DNA of 64,000 nucleotides from Deltaproteobacteria bacterium (lineage in GTDB: Bacteria; Myxococcota_A; Polyangia; Nannocystales; Nannocystaceae), in assembly GCA_016709225.1 (NCBI GenBank), contig JADJEE010000012.1, forward strand, positions 2,895,501 through 2,959,500. The letters are read 5' to 3'. Under the pieces are notes generated by a model. The model had not been told where the DNA came from and ran no database searches. It saw nothing but the letters and a program-made list of their open reading frames with translations. Below, one piece after another: positions 25,736-37,192 of this stretch (within the stretch, counting starts at the first letter, position 1; every line of letters begins with the position of its first letter). Both the position numbers and the translations under genes were made by a program.

Positions 25736-27429
25736 GGGTCCTCCTCGGACGCGCGGGGGAGATAGAGGAACGCGTCGGTCTGGGTGAGGTCGAGCAACAG
25801 CTGGCGGATGTCGCTGCCGGACGCGACGAACGCGTCGGCGAGGTGGCTCTCGGTGCAGGCGTCGTCGTCGTCCAGCGTGCGGCCGTACGCGAAGCTGGCC
25901 CACTGGTGGGCGAAGCAGGTCTGCGTCGCCTCTGCGCCGGCGATCGCCCGCGCCAGCTCGATGGGACCGTCGAACGTGCCTTCGATGCCGGGCAGCTCGC
26001 CGCGGGCGTCGATCACCACGTCGTTCTCGCGATCGCGCCACTGCCCGATCGCGTCGTAGTTCTCGAGCGCGAGGCCGACGGGATCCATGAAGCGATGGCA
26101 GCCGGCGCACACCGGATCCTGGCTGTGCTTGCCGAAGCGATCGCGCGCGGTGTCGCCGGAGTAGGGATCGGGTGGCTTGACCTGATCGAGCACGTCGCCG
26201 GTCGGCAACGGGATGGCCTTGCACATCAGCTTCTGCACGATGAACGAGCCGCGCACGACGGGGTTGGTCTCGTTGGAGTGGATGGTGCCGGCGACCATGC
26301 CCGCCTGCGTCAGCAGGCCCAGCCGCTGCGTGCCGTCCTGCTCGACCTTCTGGAAGGCGTCGCCGGTGACACCCTCGATGCCGTAGAACGCCGCGAGCGT
26401 CGCATCGACGAAGGTGTATGGGGCGGTCAGCGCGTCGGTCCACGTGCCGGGCCCCTCGAAGATCTCGTAGGCGAGCAGCTGATGGGCCTCCTCGCGCATG
26501 CTCGCGCCGAGCTGCGGGGTGTAGGCGGGATACCGCACGGGGTCGCGCTCGAGCTGCGACAGCCCCTGCAGGGGCAGCAGGTTGTCGAAGAAGAAGCGCA
26601 CCATCGGTCGCGAGCGCTCGTCGTCGAGCAGGCGCTCGGCATGGGCCAGCACGCCCTCGGGGTTCGACAGCTCGCCCTGCTCGGCGGCCGCGAACAACGC
26701 TTCGTCGGGCATCGTGCCCCAGAAGAGGTACGACAGGCGCGTCGCCATCTCGTGGCCGGTCGGTCGCAGGTTGCCGTCGTCGTCGAGCTCACCGCGCTCG
26801 ACGCGGTAGAGGAAATCGGGCGACTGCAGCACCGCCTCGACCACCGCGGCGACGCCGACCGGAAACGTGGCGTCGCCGCGCACGCCCTGATACAGCGCCA
26901 CGAGCTCGTCGATCTCGTCGGCCGCGACCGGTCGTCGCCACGCCCGCGGCAGCAGCGACGCGACCAGGTCGCGCACGCAGGTGGACTCGCTCGCAGCGTC
27001 GCTGCCCTCGCCGATCGCGGTGGTGCACGGTGCCAGCGCGGCGAGACGATCGGGGCTCTCGATCACGCGCGTCGCCACACCCTCGGCCACGGTCGCGTAC
27101 TGCTCTGCGAGCAGGCTCGAGACCGACTGCGCGGCGGCGTCGTTGCCGAAGCCGTTGCCGCTCTCCTCGCTGGGGAACGCGTTGGCCGGCAGCGTGTCGT
27201 CGCCGAGCAGATCGCGGACGGTGTTGTTGTACTCGAATCGGGTCAGCCGTCGCAGCGGTGCGCTGCCGGGGTGGATCCTGCCCTCGCAGCTGGCCGGGAC
27301 CCCGCCGTCGCTACCGCCGGAGTCGGCCGCGTCGTCGGCTCCGGCGCCGCCGCTGGCCTTGCCCGCGTCGAGTCCGACATAGCAGCCGCTCGACAACAGT
27401 ACGCTCGCCACGAGTGCGTGCCGCGTCAT
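25732..27429 (-). CDS. DUF1587/1592/1588/1585 c-type cytochrome-like lipoprotein
   Basis: 565 aa from the ATG at 27429 (a GTG one codon earlier is also possible). Lipobox LLSSGC (Cys16), short Gly/Asp linker, then RRLTRFEYNNTVRDLLG (DUF1587), a DUF1595/1592 middle with RLSYLFWGTMPDEALFAA, and DUF1588/1585 at the C-terminus with HSQDPVCAGCHRFMDP, whose CAGCH (about 441-445) is a heme c attachment motif. These proteins occur in pairs with DUF1552 and are thought to belong to an uncharacterised extracytoplasmic redox system. The gene starts the operon. Confidence 0.9.
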   Translation of the reverse strand: MTRHALVASVLLSSGCYVGLDAGKASGGAGADDAADSGGSDGGVPASCEGRIHPGSAPLRRLTRFEYNNTVRDLLGDDTLPANAFPSEESGNGFGNDAAAQSVSSLLAEQYATVAEGVATRVIESPDRLAALAPCTTAIGEGSDAASESTCVRDLVASLLPRAWRRPVAADEIDELVALYQGVRGDATFPVGVAAVVEAVLQSPDFLYRVERGELDDDGNLRPTGHEMATRLSYLFWGTMPDEALFAAAEQGELSNPEGVLAHAERLLDDERSRPMVRFFFDNLLPLQGLSQLERDPVRYPAYTPQLGASMREEAHQLLAYEIFEGPGTWTDALTAPYTFVDATLAAFYGIEGVTGDAFQKVEQDGTQRLGLLTQAGMVAGTIHSNETNPVVRGSFIVQKLMCKAIPLPTGDVLDQVKPPDPYSGDTARDRFGKHSQDPVCAGCHRFMDPVGLALENYDAIGQWRDRENDVVIDARGELPGIEGTFDGPIELARAIAGAEATQTCFAHQWASFAYGRTLDDDDACTESHLADAFVASGSDIRQLLLDLTQTDAFLYLPRASEEDP

Positions 27430-27650
27430 CACTCGCCAGCATGCGCGTGGGTGGCGAGCGACTCAACCGTAGATGCACGGCGATCCGTAGCGCGCGCAAT
27501 CGATGTACGCGGGACATCGGTGATTGCGAGCGTCGCAGCGGCGGTCGTGGTCGCGAGGCCCCAGCGCGTGCCGACGAAGAGGCGCGTGGGTGCCGAGGAT
27601 GCAAGCCGCGCTACGCCGATCGTGTGCGGCGCCCGGCGGTTGCCGACGTG

Positions 27651-28517
27651 CTACTGGGGCACGACCGAGATCACGTCGAGCTGCGCGAACTGGCCGTAGA
27701 ACGGCTCCGGCGCGGGCGGGATGTCGGGCACCACGAACGGATCCATCTGTCCGCTGGCGCCACCGGGGTTCGCAATGGCGATGTTGTTGGGGTCCATCAT
27801 CTCGAGCCCGACCGTGGTGCCGCCGCGGATCGGGATCGTGACGGTGTAGTCCATGACGAACAAGAAGTGATTGTGCGGCGTCTCGTGGCGATTGATGGTG
27901 TAGCGCTGCTGCGGATCGGCGACGTCGATCGCGTAGATGTTGTAGTCGTCGACGGTCGGCGTACCGCCGATCTGGAAGTGGTCTTGCTGGACCTCGCCAC
28001 CGTCGAAGTTCTTGGGCTCGGTCACGCCGCGGATCCGAATCGTCACGTCGTAGACGACGTTGGCGTCGCCGCCGAAGGTCACCAGCGTCTCGCGATGCAG
28101 GGTGTACTGCGGGTCGTCGAGCGCGCCCTCGAGCAGCGCCGGGTCCCACGGGCAGGTGTCGCGCGCCGAGGGATCTTCGCAGGGCAACTCCCAGCGGTAG
28201 CCGTTCATCTCGCCGGCGTACGACAGCGGATCTTCGCCGCCGCTGCTGCTGTCGCCGCCCCCGCTCGACGAGCTCGCGGGATCGGCAGTGCTCACGTCAC
28301 CCGTACCAGGGTTGGTGCCGGACGAGCTCTCGGCCGCGACGGTGGTGGTCAGCGTGTTGCCGCCGCTGGTGCCGCCGCTGGTGCCGCTGCTGTCGGCGGC
28401 GGCGGTGCTGCCCGTGTCGCCACCGTCGCTGCCGCAGCCGAGCAGCAGCAGGCCGACCAAGCCGAAGGTGGAAACCGGAACGACTGCGCGCAACGACGTC
28501 GGGATCATCGCGAGCAT
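27651..28517 (-). CDS. Lipoprotein with Ser/Thr/Gly linker, unknown beta-rich domain
   Basis: 288 aa. Signal peptide with lipobox LLLLGC, then about 75 residues of Ser/Thr/Gly/Asp linker, then a domain of about 190 residues. The domain contains YDVTIRIRGVTEPKNFDGG, TYTVDDYN-like strands and HFLFVMDYTVTIPIRGG, implying a jelly-roll or similar beta-sandwich, with a conserved-looking NRHETPHNHF cluster that could bind a metal. No family recognised. It lies 219 bp upstream of the DUF1592 operon on the same strand, with nothing else visible in the gap. Confidence 0.72.
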   Translation of the reverse strand: MLAMIPTSLRAVVPVSTFGLVGLLLLGCGSDGGDTGSTAAADSSGTSGGTSGGNTLTTTVAAESSSGTNPGTGDVSTADPASSSSGGGDSSSGGEDPLSYAGEMNGYRWELPCEDPSARDTCPWDPALLEGALDDPQYTLHRETLVTFGGDANVVYDVTIRIRGVTEPKNFDGGEVQQDHFQIGGTPTVDDYNIYAIDVADPQQRYTINRHETPHNHFLFVMDYTVTIPIRGGTTVGLEMMDPNNIAIANPGGASGQMDPFVVPDIPPAPEPFYGQFAQLDVISVVPQ

Positions 28518-28654
28518 GGTGCACGAAGGCGGTGGTGCGCGGGCAAGCCTCGATGGCAGGCCAGCGGTCGGCTACGCGATCACTCGTACGGGACCGACAA
28601 CTCGCGTGTCGCTGGCTGCCGTGCTCGTAAGCCCGGGAGCGCGACGGTCTCCGG

Positions 28655-29680
28655 CTACCAGCGGCCCTGGATGCGCGCCATGAAGTCGTACGGGTAGCCG
28701 AGGTCGAACGCCGACACCTCGTCGAGCTTGCGGACCATCTCGTCGGGCAGGCTCACGGCCGCCGCCTCGAGGTTGTCGTCGAGCTGCGCGAGCGAGCGCG
28801 CGCCGAACACCACCGAGGTCACCGCCGGCTTGCGCAGCAGCCACGCGAGCGCGACCTGGGCCGGGGTCGCGCCGATCTCGGCCGCGATCATCACGATCGC
28901 GTCGACGATCCGCCAGCTGCGGTCGTTGTCGAGGCGACCCCAGCGGTCCTTCCACTGATCGAGGCGGCTGCCCGCCGGCGGTCGCTGGCTGCCGCGGTAC
29001 TTGCCCGACAGCAGACCCGCGGCGAGCGGCGACCACGGCAGGATGCCGACGCCGTGCTCGCGACACAGCGGCACGTGCTCGCGCTCGATCTCGCGGGCGA
29101 TCAGGCTGTACTGCGCCTGCAGCGAGATGAACCCCACCAGTCCCTGGGTGCGGCTGGTCCACACGCTGTCGGCGAGTCGATACGCGGCGTAGTTGCTGGC
29201 ACCGACGTAGAGCACCTTGCCCTGCGTCACGAGATCGTCGAGCGCGCGCAGGGTCTCCTGCTCGGGCGTCTCGACGTCCTGCATGTGCACTTGATAGAGA
29301 TCGATGCGGTCGGTCTTGAGCCGTCGCAGGCTATCTTCGCAGGCCCGCATGATGCGGTAGCGCGATGCGCCCGAGCCGTTGGCGCCGCGGCCCATGCGAA
29401 AGCGAAACTTGGTCGCAAGCACGACCTCGTCGCGCCGCTTGTCGCGCTCGAACCACCGGCCGATCACGCGCTCGGTCAGGCCGTCTTGGCCATACACGTC
29501 GGCGGTGTCGAAGAAGTTCACGCCGCCGTCGAGCGCGCGATTCATGATCGTCGTCGCGGTGTCCTCGTCGCACCCGACGTTGTGCATGAACGATGATGCG
29601 TCGGCTTCGCCGAAGGTCATGGTGCCGAGACACAGCGTCGACACCCGCAGACCGCTCTTGCCCAGCGTGCGGTATTCCAT
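28655..29680 (-). CDS. Aldo/keto reductase
   Basis: 341 aa from the ATG at 29680; the open frame upstream to 30169 is antisense to feoA/feoB and rejected. The AKR catalytic tetrad is intact: Asp58 and Tyr63 in FFDTADVYG, Lys91 in ATKF, His132 in QVHMQD. The C-terminal NADPH-binding part (SVVFGARSLAQLDDNL) fits the YajO/YghZ-like group (AKR12/13-style). It reduces aldehydes or ketones using NADPH; the substrate is unknown. Divergent from feoA across 240 bp. Confidence 0.92.
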   Translation of the reverse strand: MEYRTLGKSGLRVSTLCLGTMTFGEADASSFMHNVGCDEDTATTIMNRALDGGVNFFDTADVYGQDGLTERVIGRWFERDKRRDEVVLATKFRFRMGRGANGSGASRYRIMRACEDSLRRLKTDRIDLYQVHMQDVETPEQETLRALDDLVTQGKVLYVGASNYAAYRLADSVWTSRTQGLVGFISLQAQYSLIAREIEREHVPLCREHGVGILPWSPLAAGLLSGKYRGSQRPPAGSRLDQWKDRWGRLDNDRSWRIVDAIVMIAAEIGATPAQVALAWLLRKPAVTSVVFGARSLAQLDDNLEAAAVSLPDEMVRKLDEVSAFDLGYPYDFMARIQGRW

Positions 29681-29920
29681 GTGCGGTTTCCTCGTGTGCA
29701 CGCCTTTGGCGACTGCCCAGCTCGCCGGCTCGGGACCGGGCGAGCTGCTGCACCGGCGCGCGGGCTGCAGCCTATCAGCAACGGTCGCCCCCGGCGCCCT
29801 CGTGCGACCTGCACGCGGGCGCCGAAGGCGTGACCCTGCTCGCGCGAACGCGGCCGCAGCCGGCTCGCGGTGGCCATCGGCCTTGACCGCGGCTCCGGGC
29901 CCGCTCGATGCTAGCCCCCC

Positions 29921-30148
29921 TTGAGCACGCGCGCGCTCGATCAGCTCGCCGTCGGCGAGACCGCCACCGTCGACAGCGTCGAAGGCGATGGCGCCGTCGC
30001 GATCCGCCTGCAAGAGATGGGCTTCACGGCCGGCACCAAGGTCGCGCTGGTCAAGACGGCGCCGCTGGGCGATCCACTCGAGTTCACCCTGCGTGGCTTC
30101 CACATCTCGCTCCGTCGCGCCGAGGCTGCGCGGGTCCGCGTCGCATGA
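29921..30148 (+). CDS. feoA: FeoA, SH3-like accessory protein of ferrous iron transport
   Basis: 75 aa with a TTG start at 29921. The SH3-like fold is recognised by LAVGETATVDSVEG, then IRLQEMGFTAGTKVALVKTAPLGDPLEFTLRGFHISLRRAEAA in pieces. FeoA is a small cytoplasmic partner of FeoB. The stop overlaps the feoB start by 4 bp (ATGA). No FeoC gene is seen. The 240 bp upstream show no convincing Fur or DtxR box by eye. Confidence 0.88.
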   Translation: MSTRALDQLAVGETATVDSVEGDGAVAIRLQEMGFTAGTKVALVKTAPLGDPLEFTLRGFHISLRRAEAARVRVA

Positions 30149-32223
30149 GCGTGTCGTCGGTCGAGACACCGCCGCGGCGCATCGCGCTGTTCGGCAACCC
30201 CAACGTCGGCAAGACCAGCCTCTTCAACGAGCTCACGCTGGCGCGGCATCGCGTGGGCAACTACGCCGGCGTCACGGTCGATCGGCTCGAGGGCACCATC
30301 GCGCCCAAGTTCGGCGCCGGTCGGCCACTGACGTTGCTCGATCTGCCCGGCTGCTACAGCCTCACCGCGACGGCGCAGGACGAGGCGGTCGCGCAGCGCG
30401 AGCTGTCCGATCCCACCCTGGGTGGCGTGGTGGTGGTGGTCGACGCGACCAACCTGGCGCGCAACCTCTACCTCGCGCTGCAGGTGGCGGAGCTGGGCGT
30501 GCCGATGGTGATCGCGCTCAACATGAGCGACACCGCGGCCCAGCTGGGATTGCCGGTCGATGCCGATGCGCTCGCGAAGGTGCTCGACGTGCCCGTGGTC
30601 GCGACCTCGGGTCGCAGTGGTGCCGGCTGCGATGCGCTCGTGCGGGCGATCGCCGCGCTGCCGCAGCGCCGCACGCCCCGGCTCGCGCCGCTCGATGCCA
30701 GCGGGCAGACCGCGCTCGCCGGCCTGCGCACGCTCGGAGGCGACGACGCGCGTTCGCGGTGGCTGCTCTGCACCGGTGCGGCCGGCACCGCGGCCGAGTT
30801 CGGCGCCACCGCCGACGAGCTCGAGCGGCTCGCGCGGCTGTCGAGCGCCGGCCGCTGCGGTGGCGCCCGCGAGCTGATCGCCGCCCGCTACGCCGAGGTC
30901 GATCGCGTGTTGGTGGCGGCACTCGGAGCCCACGACTCGACGCCGAAGACCGCCGCGGTCGCGCCGGCCATGGCTCGCTCGGCTCGCATCGATCGCGTGC
31001 TCACGCACCGCGTGTTCGGGCTCGCGGTGTTCGGCCTGGTGATGGCGACGATCTTCACCGCGGTGTTCACCTGGGCTGCGCCGCTCATGGACGGCATCGA
31101 GGCGGTGATCGGCTGGTGCTCCGGTCAGCTGGCGGCGCTGCTCGGACCGGGCCTGCTGACCGAGCTGCTGACCGACGGCGTGCTCGCCGGGGCCGGCAAC
31201 GTGCTGGTGTTCGTGCCGCAGATTGCGATGTTGTTCCTGTTCCTCGGCGCGCTCGAGGACAGCGGCTACCTCGCTCGTGCCGCGTTCTTGATGGATCGCC
31301 TGATGTCGCGGCTGGGCCTGCATGGGCGTGCGTTCATCCCGTTGCTGTCGGCCTATGCGTGCGCGGTGCCCTCGATCCTCGGCACCCGGGCGATCACCAG
31401 CTTCAAGGATCGGCTGGTGACGATCCTGATGATCCCGTACGTGAGCTGCTCGGCGCGACTGCCGATCTACAGCCTCGTCATCGGTGCGTTGTTCGTCACC
31501 GATGATCGCGAGGGCGGCAACCTCGAGCGCGCCGGCATCATGCTCGGCATGTACGCGCTCTCGACCGTGTCGGCGCTCGGGGTCGGCTTCCTCTACAAGC
31601 GCACCTTGCTGCGTAGCCCCACGCCGCCGTTGGTGCTGGAGCTGCCGCCGTATCGCATGCCGAGGCTGCGCAACACCTTCTTGGTGGTCTACGACCGCAC
31701 GATGGACTTCGTGCGCAACGCCGGCACCGTCATCGTCGGGCTGACGATCGTGCTGTGGGCGCTGCTCAGCTTCCCGCGCGAAGAGACCGGCGCGGGCTCG
31801 GCCGGCGCGACCGAGATCTCGCGCAGCTACGGCGGGCGCGCGGCGCAGACGCTCGAGCCCGCGCTCGAGCCGATCGGACAGGACTGGCGCATGGGCGTGG
31901 GCATCATCGCGAGCTTTGCGGCGCGCGAGGTGCTGGTCGGCACGCTCGGCGTCGTCTACGGCATGGAGTCCGAGGACGACGAGCCGGTCGGTCTGCGCGA
32001 GGCGATCCGCGACGATCGCGACCCCGAGACCGGCGAGCCGGTCCACACGCCGCTGTCCGGCCTCGCGCTGATGGTGTTCTTCGTCTACGCGTGCCAGTGC
32101 ATGTCGACGCTCGCGGTCGTGCGTCGCGAGACGCAGTCGTGGCGCTGGCCGGCGTTCATGTTCTTCAGCATGACCGCGTTCGCGTACCTCGCCGCGCTCC
32201 TGGTGTACCAGGGCGGTCGCGCG

Positions 32224-32238
<15 letters not shown>
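30145..32238 (+). CDS. feoB: Ferrous iron transporter FeoB
   Basis: 697 aa. The N-terminal G domain has G1 GNPNVGKT (17-24), G3 LLDLPG (66-69) and G4 NMSD (126-129), with the family signature VDATNLARNL. The C-terminal half is a polytopic membrane permease with both Gate regions (FVPQIAMLFLFLGALEDSGY, CSARLPIYSLVIGALF). GTP-dependent Fe(II) uptake across the inner membrane. Slightly short compared with enterobacterial FeoB (about 770). Translationally coupled to feoA. Convergent with the histidine kinase gene, overlapping it by 15 bp. Confidence 0.95.
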
Positions 32239-33552
<1,314 letters not shown>

Positions 33553-33672
33553 GCTCCCGAGATTGCATGATCCCGTGGTGATGTCCAACACGCGAATGCC
33601 CGCAAAGGACGCGTTCGCTGCACACGTGCGCGGTGATGTCGGGTGTCGGAACGACGGTGAGTCGTTTGTGAG

Positions 33673-36657
33673 ATGCTCGCGATCGCGAACGATCGCGATC
33701 GCGACGACGCATCGACTCGAGCACGATCGGCTGATTCCGCGCCCGCGATGGCCTGCCCCGACGAAAACACCCTGGTCGCGTTCGCCTCCGGTGCGCTGCG
33801 GATGGTCGATGCCGCACAGGTCGAGGAGCACCTCGATGCGTGTGCGGTGTGTTTCACCCTCGTCGCCGAGCTGGCGCGCACCGACCTCGAAGATGCCGAA
33901 CCTACTCGCATGCTCGCGATCGATACGATCGACGCGTTCGATCCCGAGCCCGACGCCGAGGTCACCCAGCACGCCGCGACGACGTCCTCGGGGGACGCCG
34001 AGCTGCCGACGCTCGCGCTGCCGATATCGCCGCCGCCCACCTCACAGACCGTGATTGCGCCCGCACCGACGGCGGCGGCCGCCGGCGAGCTCGAGCTCGA
34101 TGACGATCCCGCGCTGCGCTCGCAGCCGACGGTGGTGGTGCTCTCGGCCGTGCCCACGCCGGCGCGCCCGCAGCGACCCGCGTCGCCGCCCGCCCATGTG
34201 GGCCGCTACACGCTGCTGCATCGCATCGGTATGGGGGAGCACGGCGCGGTCTATGCCGCCGAGGATCGCGAGTCCCACCGGCGTGTCGCGCTTCGGCTGC
34301 TCGCGGTCGCGCCACCCATGGCGGGTGCCGATCCGCCATGGCAGTTCGCCGCGCGCTCGCTCGCGCAGCTACAGCACGACAACGTCGTGCAAGTCTTCGA
34401 GTCCGGCACCCAGGAAGGGCAGCCCTACATCGCGACCGAGCTGTGCGAGGGCCTCACGCTGGCGCAGTGGATGCGCGCCGCCGCTCGTGGCTGGCGCGAC
34501 ATCGTCGACGTGTTCGTGGCGGCGGCGCGCGGGCTCGCGGCCGCGCATCGCGTTGGCGTCGCACACGGGGCGTTTCGCCCGTCGAACGTCATGGTCGACG
34601 CACACGGCCACGTCAAGGTCGGTGACTTCGGCCTCGGCACCAACAACCCCTTCCACGACGAGGCGCGCACGGTCGTCCGCGGCAACCCGCTGGCGGCGGA
34701 CGAGGAGACGGTGCCGATCGGCGAGCGCACGCAGATCTACGCGGCACCCGAGCAGTACGAGGGCGTGAGCGATGCCCGGGTCGATCAGTTCGCCCTGTGT
34801 GCGGCGCTGTTCGAGGCCCTGTTCCAGCGGCCGCCCTTCGATGCGCCCGACCCCGATGGTCTGCGCAAGCGCGTGCTGGCCGGCATTCCGCCCGACATCC
34901 CGCTGCGTTCCCGCGTGCCCGACTGGCTCGCGGCCATCGTGTTGCGCGGCCTGCTTCGCGATCCCGAGCGGCGCCATCCGAGCATGGACGCGTGGCTCGA
35001 AGCCATCGAGGGTGCGAAGCGCCGTCGCCGACGACTCGGGCAGGCGGCGCTCGCCGGTGGCGCGATGTCGATCGTGGGCGCGATCGCCATCGCGATCGTC
35101 CGCGCGCGACCCGAGGGTCCCTGCGCGGGCGAGGAGCCCACCGCGGCGCAGGTCTGGGACGACGACTCCCGCGGTCGCGTGGCTCAGGTGGCCGAGTCAT
35201 CGCCGTGGGGCGCGACCATCTGGCGCAGCAGCGCCGCGATGGTCGATCGCGAGGTCGCGCGCTGGGAGCAGCTGCATGCCGCGGCGTGTGAGGGCGACGA
35301 GAGCGGCGGCGCCGCGAGGCTGTCATGTCTGTCGCAATGGCGCGACGAGCTCGCGGCGTTCGCCGGCGCGTGGCGGGGGCTCACCTCCACCGAGGTGCCG
35401 TTGTTGCTCGAGAGCGCACTCGCGCTCGGCTCACCCGCGCGCTGCCTCGACCGCGACGGCGAGATCGAAGTGGCGACGCCGCAGCTGGTGGCGATCGAGG
35501 AGCGCCTGGCGCACGCGCGAGCGCAGTCGAGCCTGGGTCAGCTCGAGCGCGCCGGCCTCGCGGTCGCGACCGCGCTGCAGTCGGCCGAGTCCAACGGTGC
35601 GCGGGCGCAGCAGGGACAGGCCGAGCTGATCCGTGCCCGGATCCTCCGCGCCCACCGTCAGCTCGGCGATGCCGAGCTCGCACTCGCGCGCGCGCTGCAG
35701 GCGGGGCTCGGCGCCGACGATGCGGGGTTGGTGCTGCGGGCGTCGGTGCAGGCGGCCGATCTCGCCAGCGAGCAGGCCCAGGTCGAGCGCGCGCGTCAAC
35801 ACCTCGCGGTCGCACGTGGTGCGCTCGAGCGGGTCCCCCACGACCTGTGGGGTGAGATCGAGGTCGCGTACCAGGAAGGTGTGGTCGCGTTGGCGGCGAC
35901 GCAGTGGCAGGACGCGATGCGGTCGTTCTCGACGGTGCAGAATCGGCTGCGCGAGGCCGAGGCGACCGACGATCTGCGGCTGGTGCTGGCGGCCTCGGGC
36001 GCCGCACGGGCGCGCGGCGAGCTCGGCGATCTCGATGGTGCGCTCGCGGACGCCGTCACGGCGGTGTCGTTGGCGGAGGAACTCACGGGCGCGGCGCATC
36101 CGTTGGTGGCGCGTCTGCGGCTCGAGCTCGCGAGCGCACAGGCCCACGCGGGCCGCTTCGCCGAGGCCGACGCGACGCTCGAGGTCGTGCTCGCGTCGCG
36201 AACACTGCTGGACGCGCCCAAGGGCGAGCTCGCCGCGCATACCTGGCTGCTGCGAGGCCGGGTCGCGTGGTCGACGGGGCGGCTCGACCGTGCGGCCGCG
36301 GATCTCGAGCACGCGGTGGAGAGCGGCCGCGCGGCGCTCGGCGAGCGTGATCCCGCGGTCGCCGAGGCATGGGCCCAGCTGGCGCGCGTGCGCAAGGATC
36401 AGGGATTGTGGCCGCAGGCCGAGCTCGCCGCGACCGCGGCCGTCGCCGTGATCGACCCCGCCGCGAACCCCGAGGCGTTCGCACACGCCCGCATCGTACT
36501 CGCCGACGTGATGTGGGCTCGCGAGCAACACGAAGCCGCCGACGCGTCGGTCGCCGAGACGCAGCGGGTGCTCGAGTCGGCTGCCGCGGCGCCCGCGGTG
36601 ACCTCGATGCTGAGCGCGTGGCGGGTCGCCCACCCCGTCGTGATCATCACGCCGTAG
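33673..36657 (+). CDS. Zinc-finger pseudokinase receptor with C-terminal TPR-like repeats
   Basis: 994 aa from the ATG at 33673; the ATG at 33748 (MACPDENTLV) is also plausible. Residues 27-66 form an anti-sigma-like zinc finger (Cys28, His53, Cys57, Cys60 in EEHLDACAVC). A low-complexity linker leads to a kinase-like domain (179-450) in which catalytic residues are altered: VAIK reads VALR (Arg208), and HRDLKP reads HGAFRPSN (His298-Gly-Ala300), so the catalytic Asp is missing. DFG (318-320) and APE (358-360) remain. Then a transmembrane helix (about 459-476) and a roughly 500-residue helical repeat region. Likely a pseudokinase scaffold or sensor. Confidence 0.88.
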   Translation: MLAIANDRDRDDASTRARSADSAPAMACPDENTLVAFASGALRMVDAAQVEEHLDACAVCFTLVAELARTDLEDAEPTRMLAIDTIDAFDPEPDAEVTQHAATTSSGDAELPTLALPISPPPTSQTVIAPAPTAAAAGELELDDDPALRSQPTVVVLSAVPTPARPQRPASPPAHVGRYTLLHRIGMGEHGAVYAAEDRESHRRVALRLLAVAPPMAGADPPWQFAARSLAQLQHDNVVQVFESGTQEGQPYIATELCEGLTLAQWMRAAARGWRDIVDVFVAAARGLAAAHRVGVAHGAFRPSNVMVDAHGHVKVGDFGLGTNNPFHDEARTVVRGNPLAADEETVPIGERTQIYAAPEQYEGVSDARVDQFALCAALFEALFQRPPFDAPDPDGLRKRVLAGIPPDIPLRSRVPDWLAAIVLRGLLRDPERRHPSMDAWLEAIEGAKRRRRRLGQAALAGGAMSIVGAIAIAIVRARPEGPCAGEEPTAAQVWDDDSRGRVAQVAESSPWGATIWRSSAAMVDREVARWEQLHAAACEGDESGGAARLSCLSQWRDELAAFAGAWRGLTSTEVPLLLESALALGSPARCLDRDGEIEVATPQLVAIEERLAHARAQSSLGQLERAGLAVATALQSAESNGARAQQGQAELIRARILRAHRQLGDAELALARALQAGLGADDAGLVLRASVQAADLASEQAQVERARQHLAVARGALERVPHDLWGEIEVAYQEGVVALAATQWQDAMRSFSTVQNRLREAEATDDLRLVLAASGAARARGELGDLDGALADAVTAVSLAEELTGAAHPLVARLRLELASAQAHAGRFAEADATLEVVLASRTLLDAPKGELAAHTWLLRGRVAWSTGRLDRAAADLEHAVESGRAALGERDPAVAEAWAQLARVRKDQGLWPQAELAATAAVAVIDPAANPEAFAHARIVLADVMWAREQHEAADASVAETQRVLESAAAAPAVTSMLSAWRVAHPVVIITP

Positions 36658-36666
36658 CGTGGCGCG

Positions 36667-37086
36667 CTACAGGCGATCGGACGCGATGCCGACATCGGAG
36701 ATGCCGGCTTCGTGGGCCGCCGTCATCACGCGGATGACGTCGCCATAGCGGGCCTCGCCCTTGGCAGTGACGATGACCTTGCTGTCGGTCTGGGCCTTCT
36801 CGTTGGTCTCGAAGGCCTTCACCATCGCCTCGTACTCGGGCGAGAGATCCTGTTGCCCGAGCTTGGCGTGGCCGTCGGCCATCACCTCGACCAGCAGCGG
36901 CGAGTTCGGATCGGACGGGACCTGTGTGACCGACTCCTTCGGCACCGAGATCTGGATCTGCTCGTTGGGCGGCGTCGGGGCTGCGACCATGAAGATGATC
37001 AGCAGGCAGAGCAGCACGTCGACCATCGGCGTGACGTTGATCTCGCAGACTGCTTCGCCCTCTTGTCCGCCGCCCGAGACTGCCAT
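36667..37086 (-). CDS. ExbD/TolR-family protein
   Basis: 139 aa from the ATG at 37086; the frame upstream to 37146 is rejected. A single N-terminal transmembrane helix carries the conserved Asp: INVTPMVDVLLCLLIIFMV (Asp near residue 23). A periplasmic domain of about 100 residues follows with EAGISDVGIASDRL at its end. ExbD/TolR couples proton flow to TonB- or TolA-driven work at the outer membrane. No ExbB/TolQ partner is adjacent. Confidence 0.9.
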   Translation of the reverse strand: MAVSGGGQEGEAVCEINVTPMVDVLLCLLIIFMVAAPTPPNEQIQISVPKESVTQVPSDPNSPLLVEVMADGHAKLGQQDLSPEYEAMVKAFETNEKAQTDSKVIVTAKGEARYGDVIRVMTAAHEAGISDVGIASDRL

Positions 37087-37192
37087 CTTCGTTCGCCAGT
37101 GTACGGGGGCGCCGATGCAGCAAGCAAGTCGGCCACCCGGAGCCACGGCTGCGGCCCCGACGGCGCGACGGCCGACGCGCGCGTCGGGCCCG

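Noticed and set aside
29941..32046. Minus-strand 701-aa open frame opposite feoB
   Set aside because: His/Arg/Gln-rich antisense shadow of a clearly coding gene.
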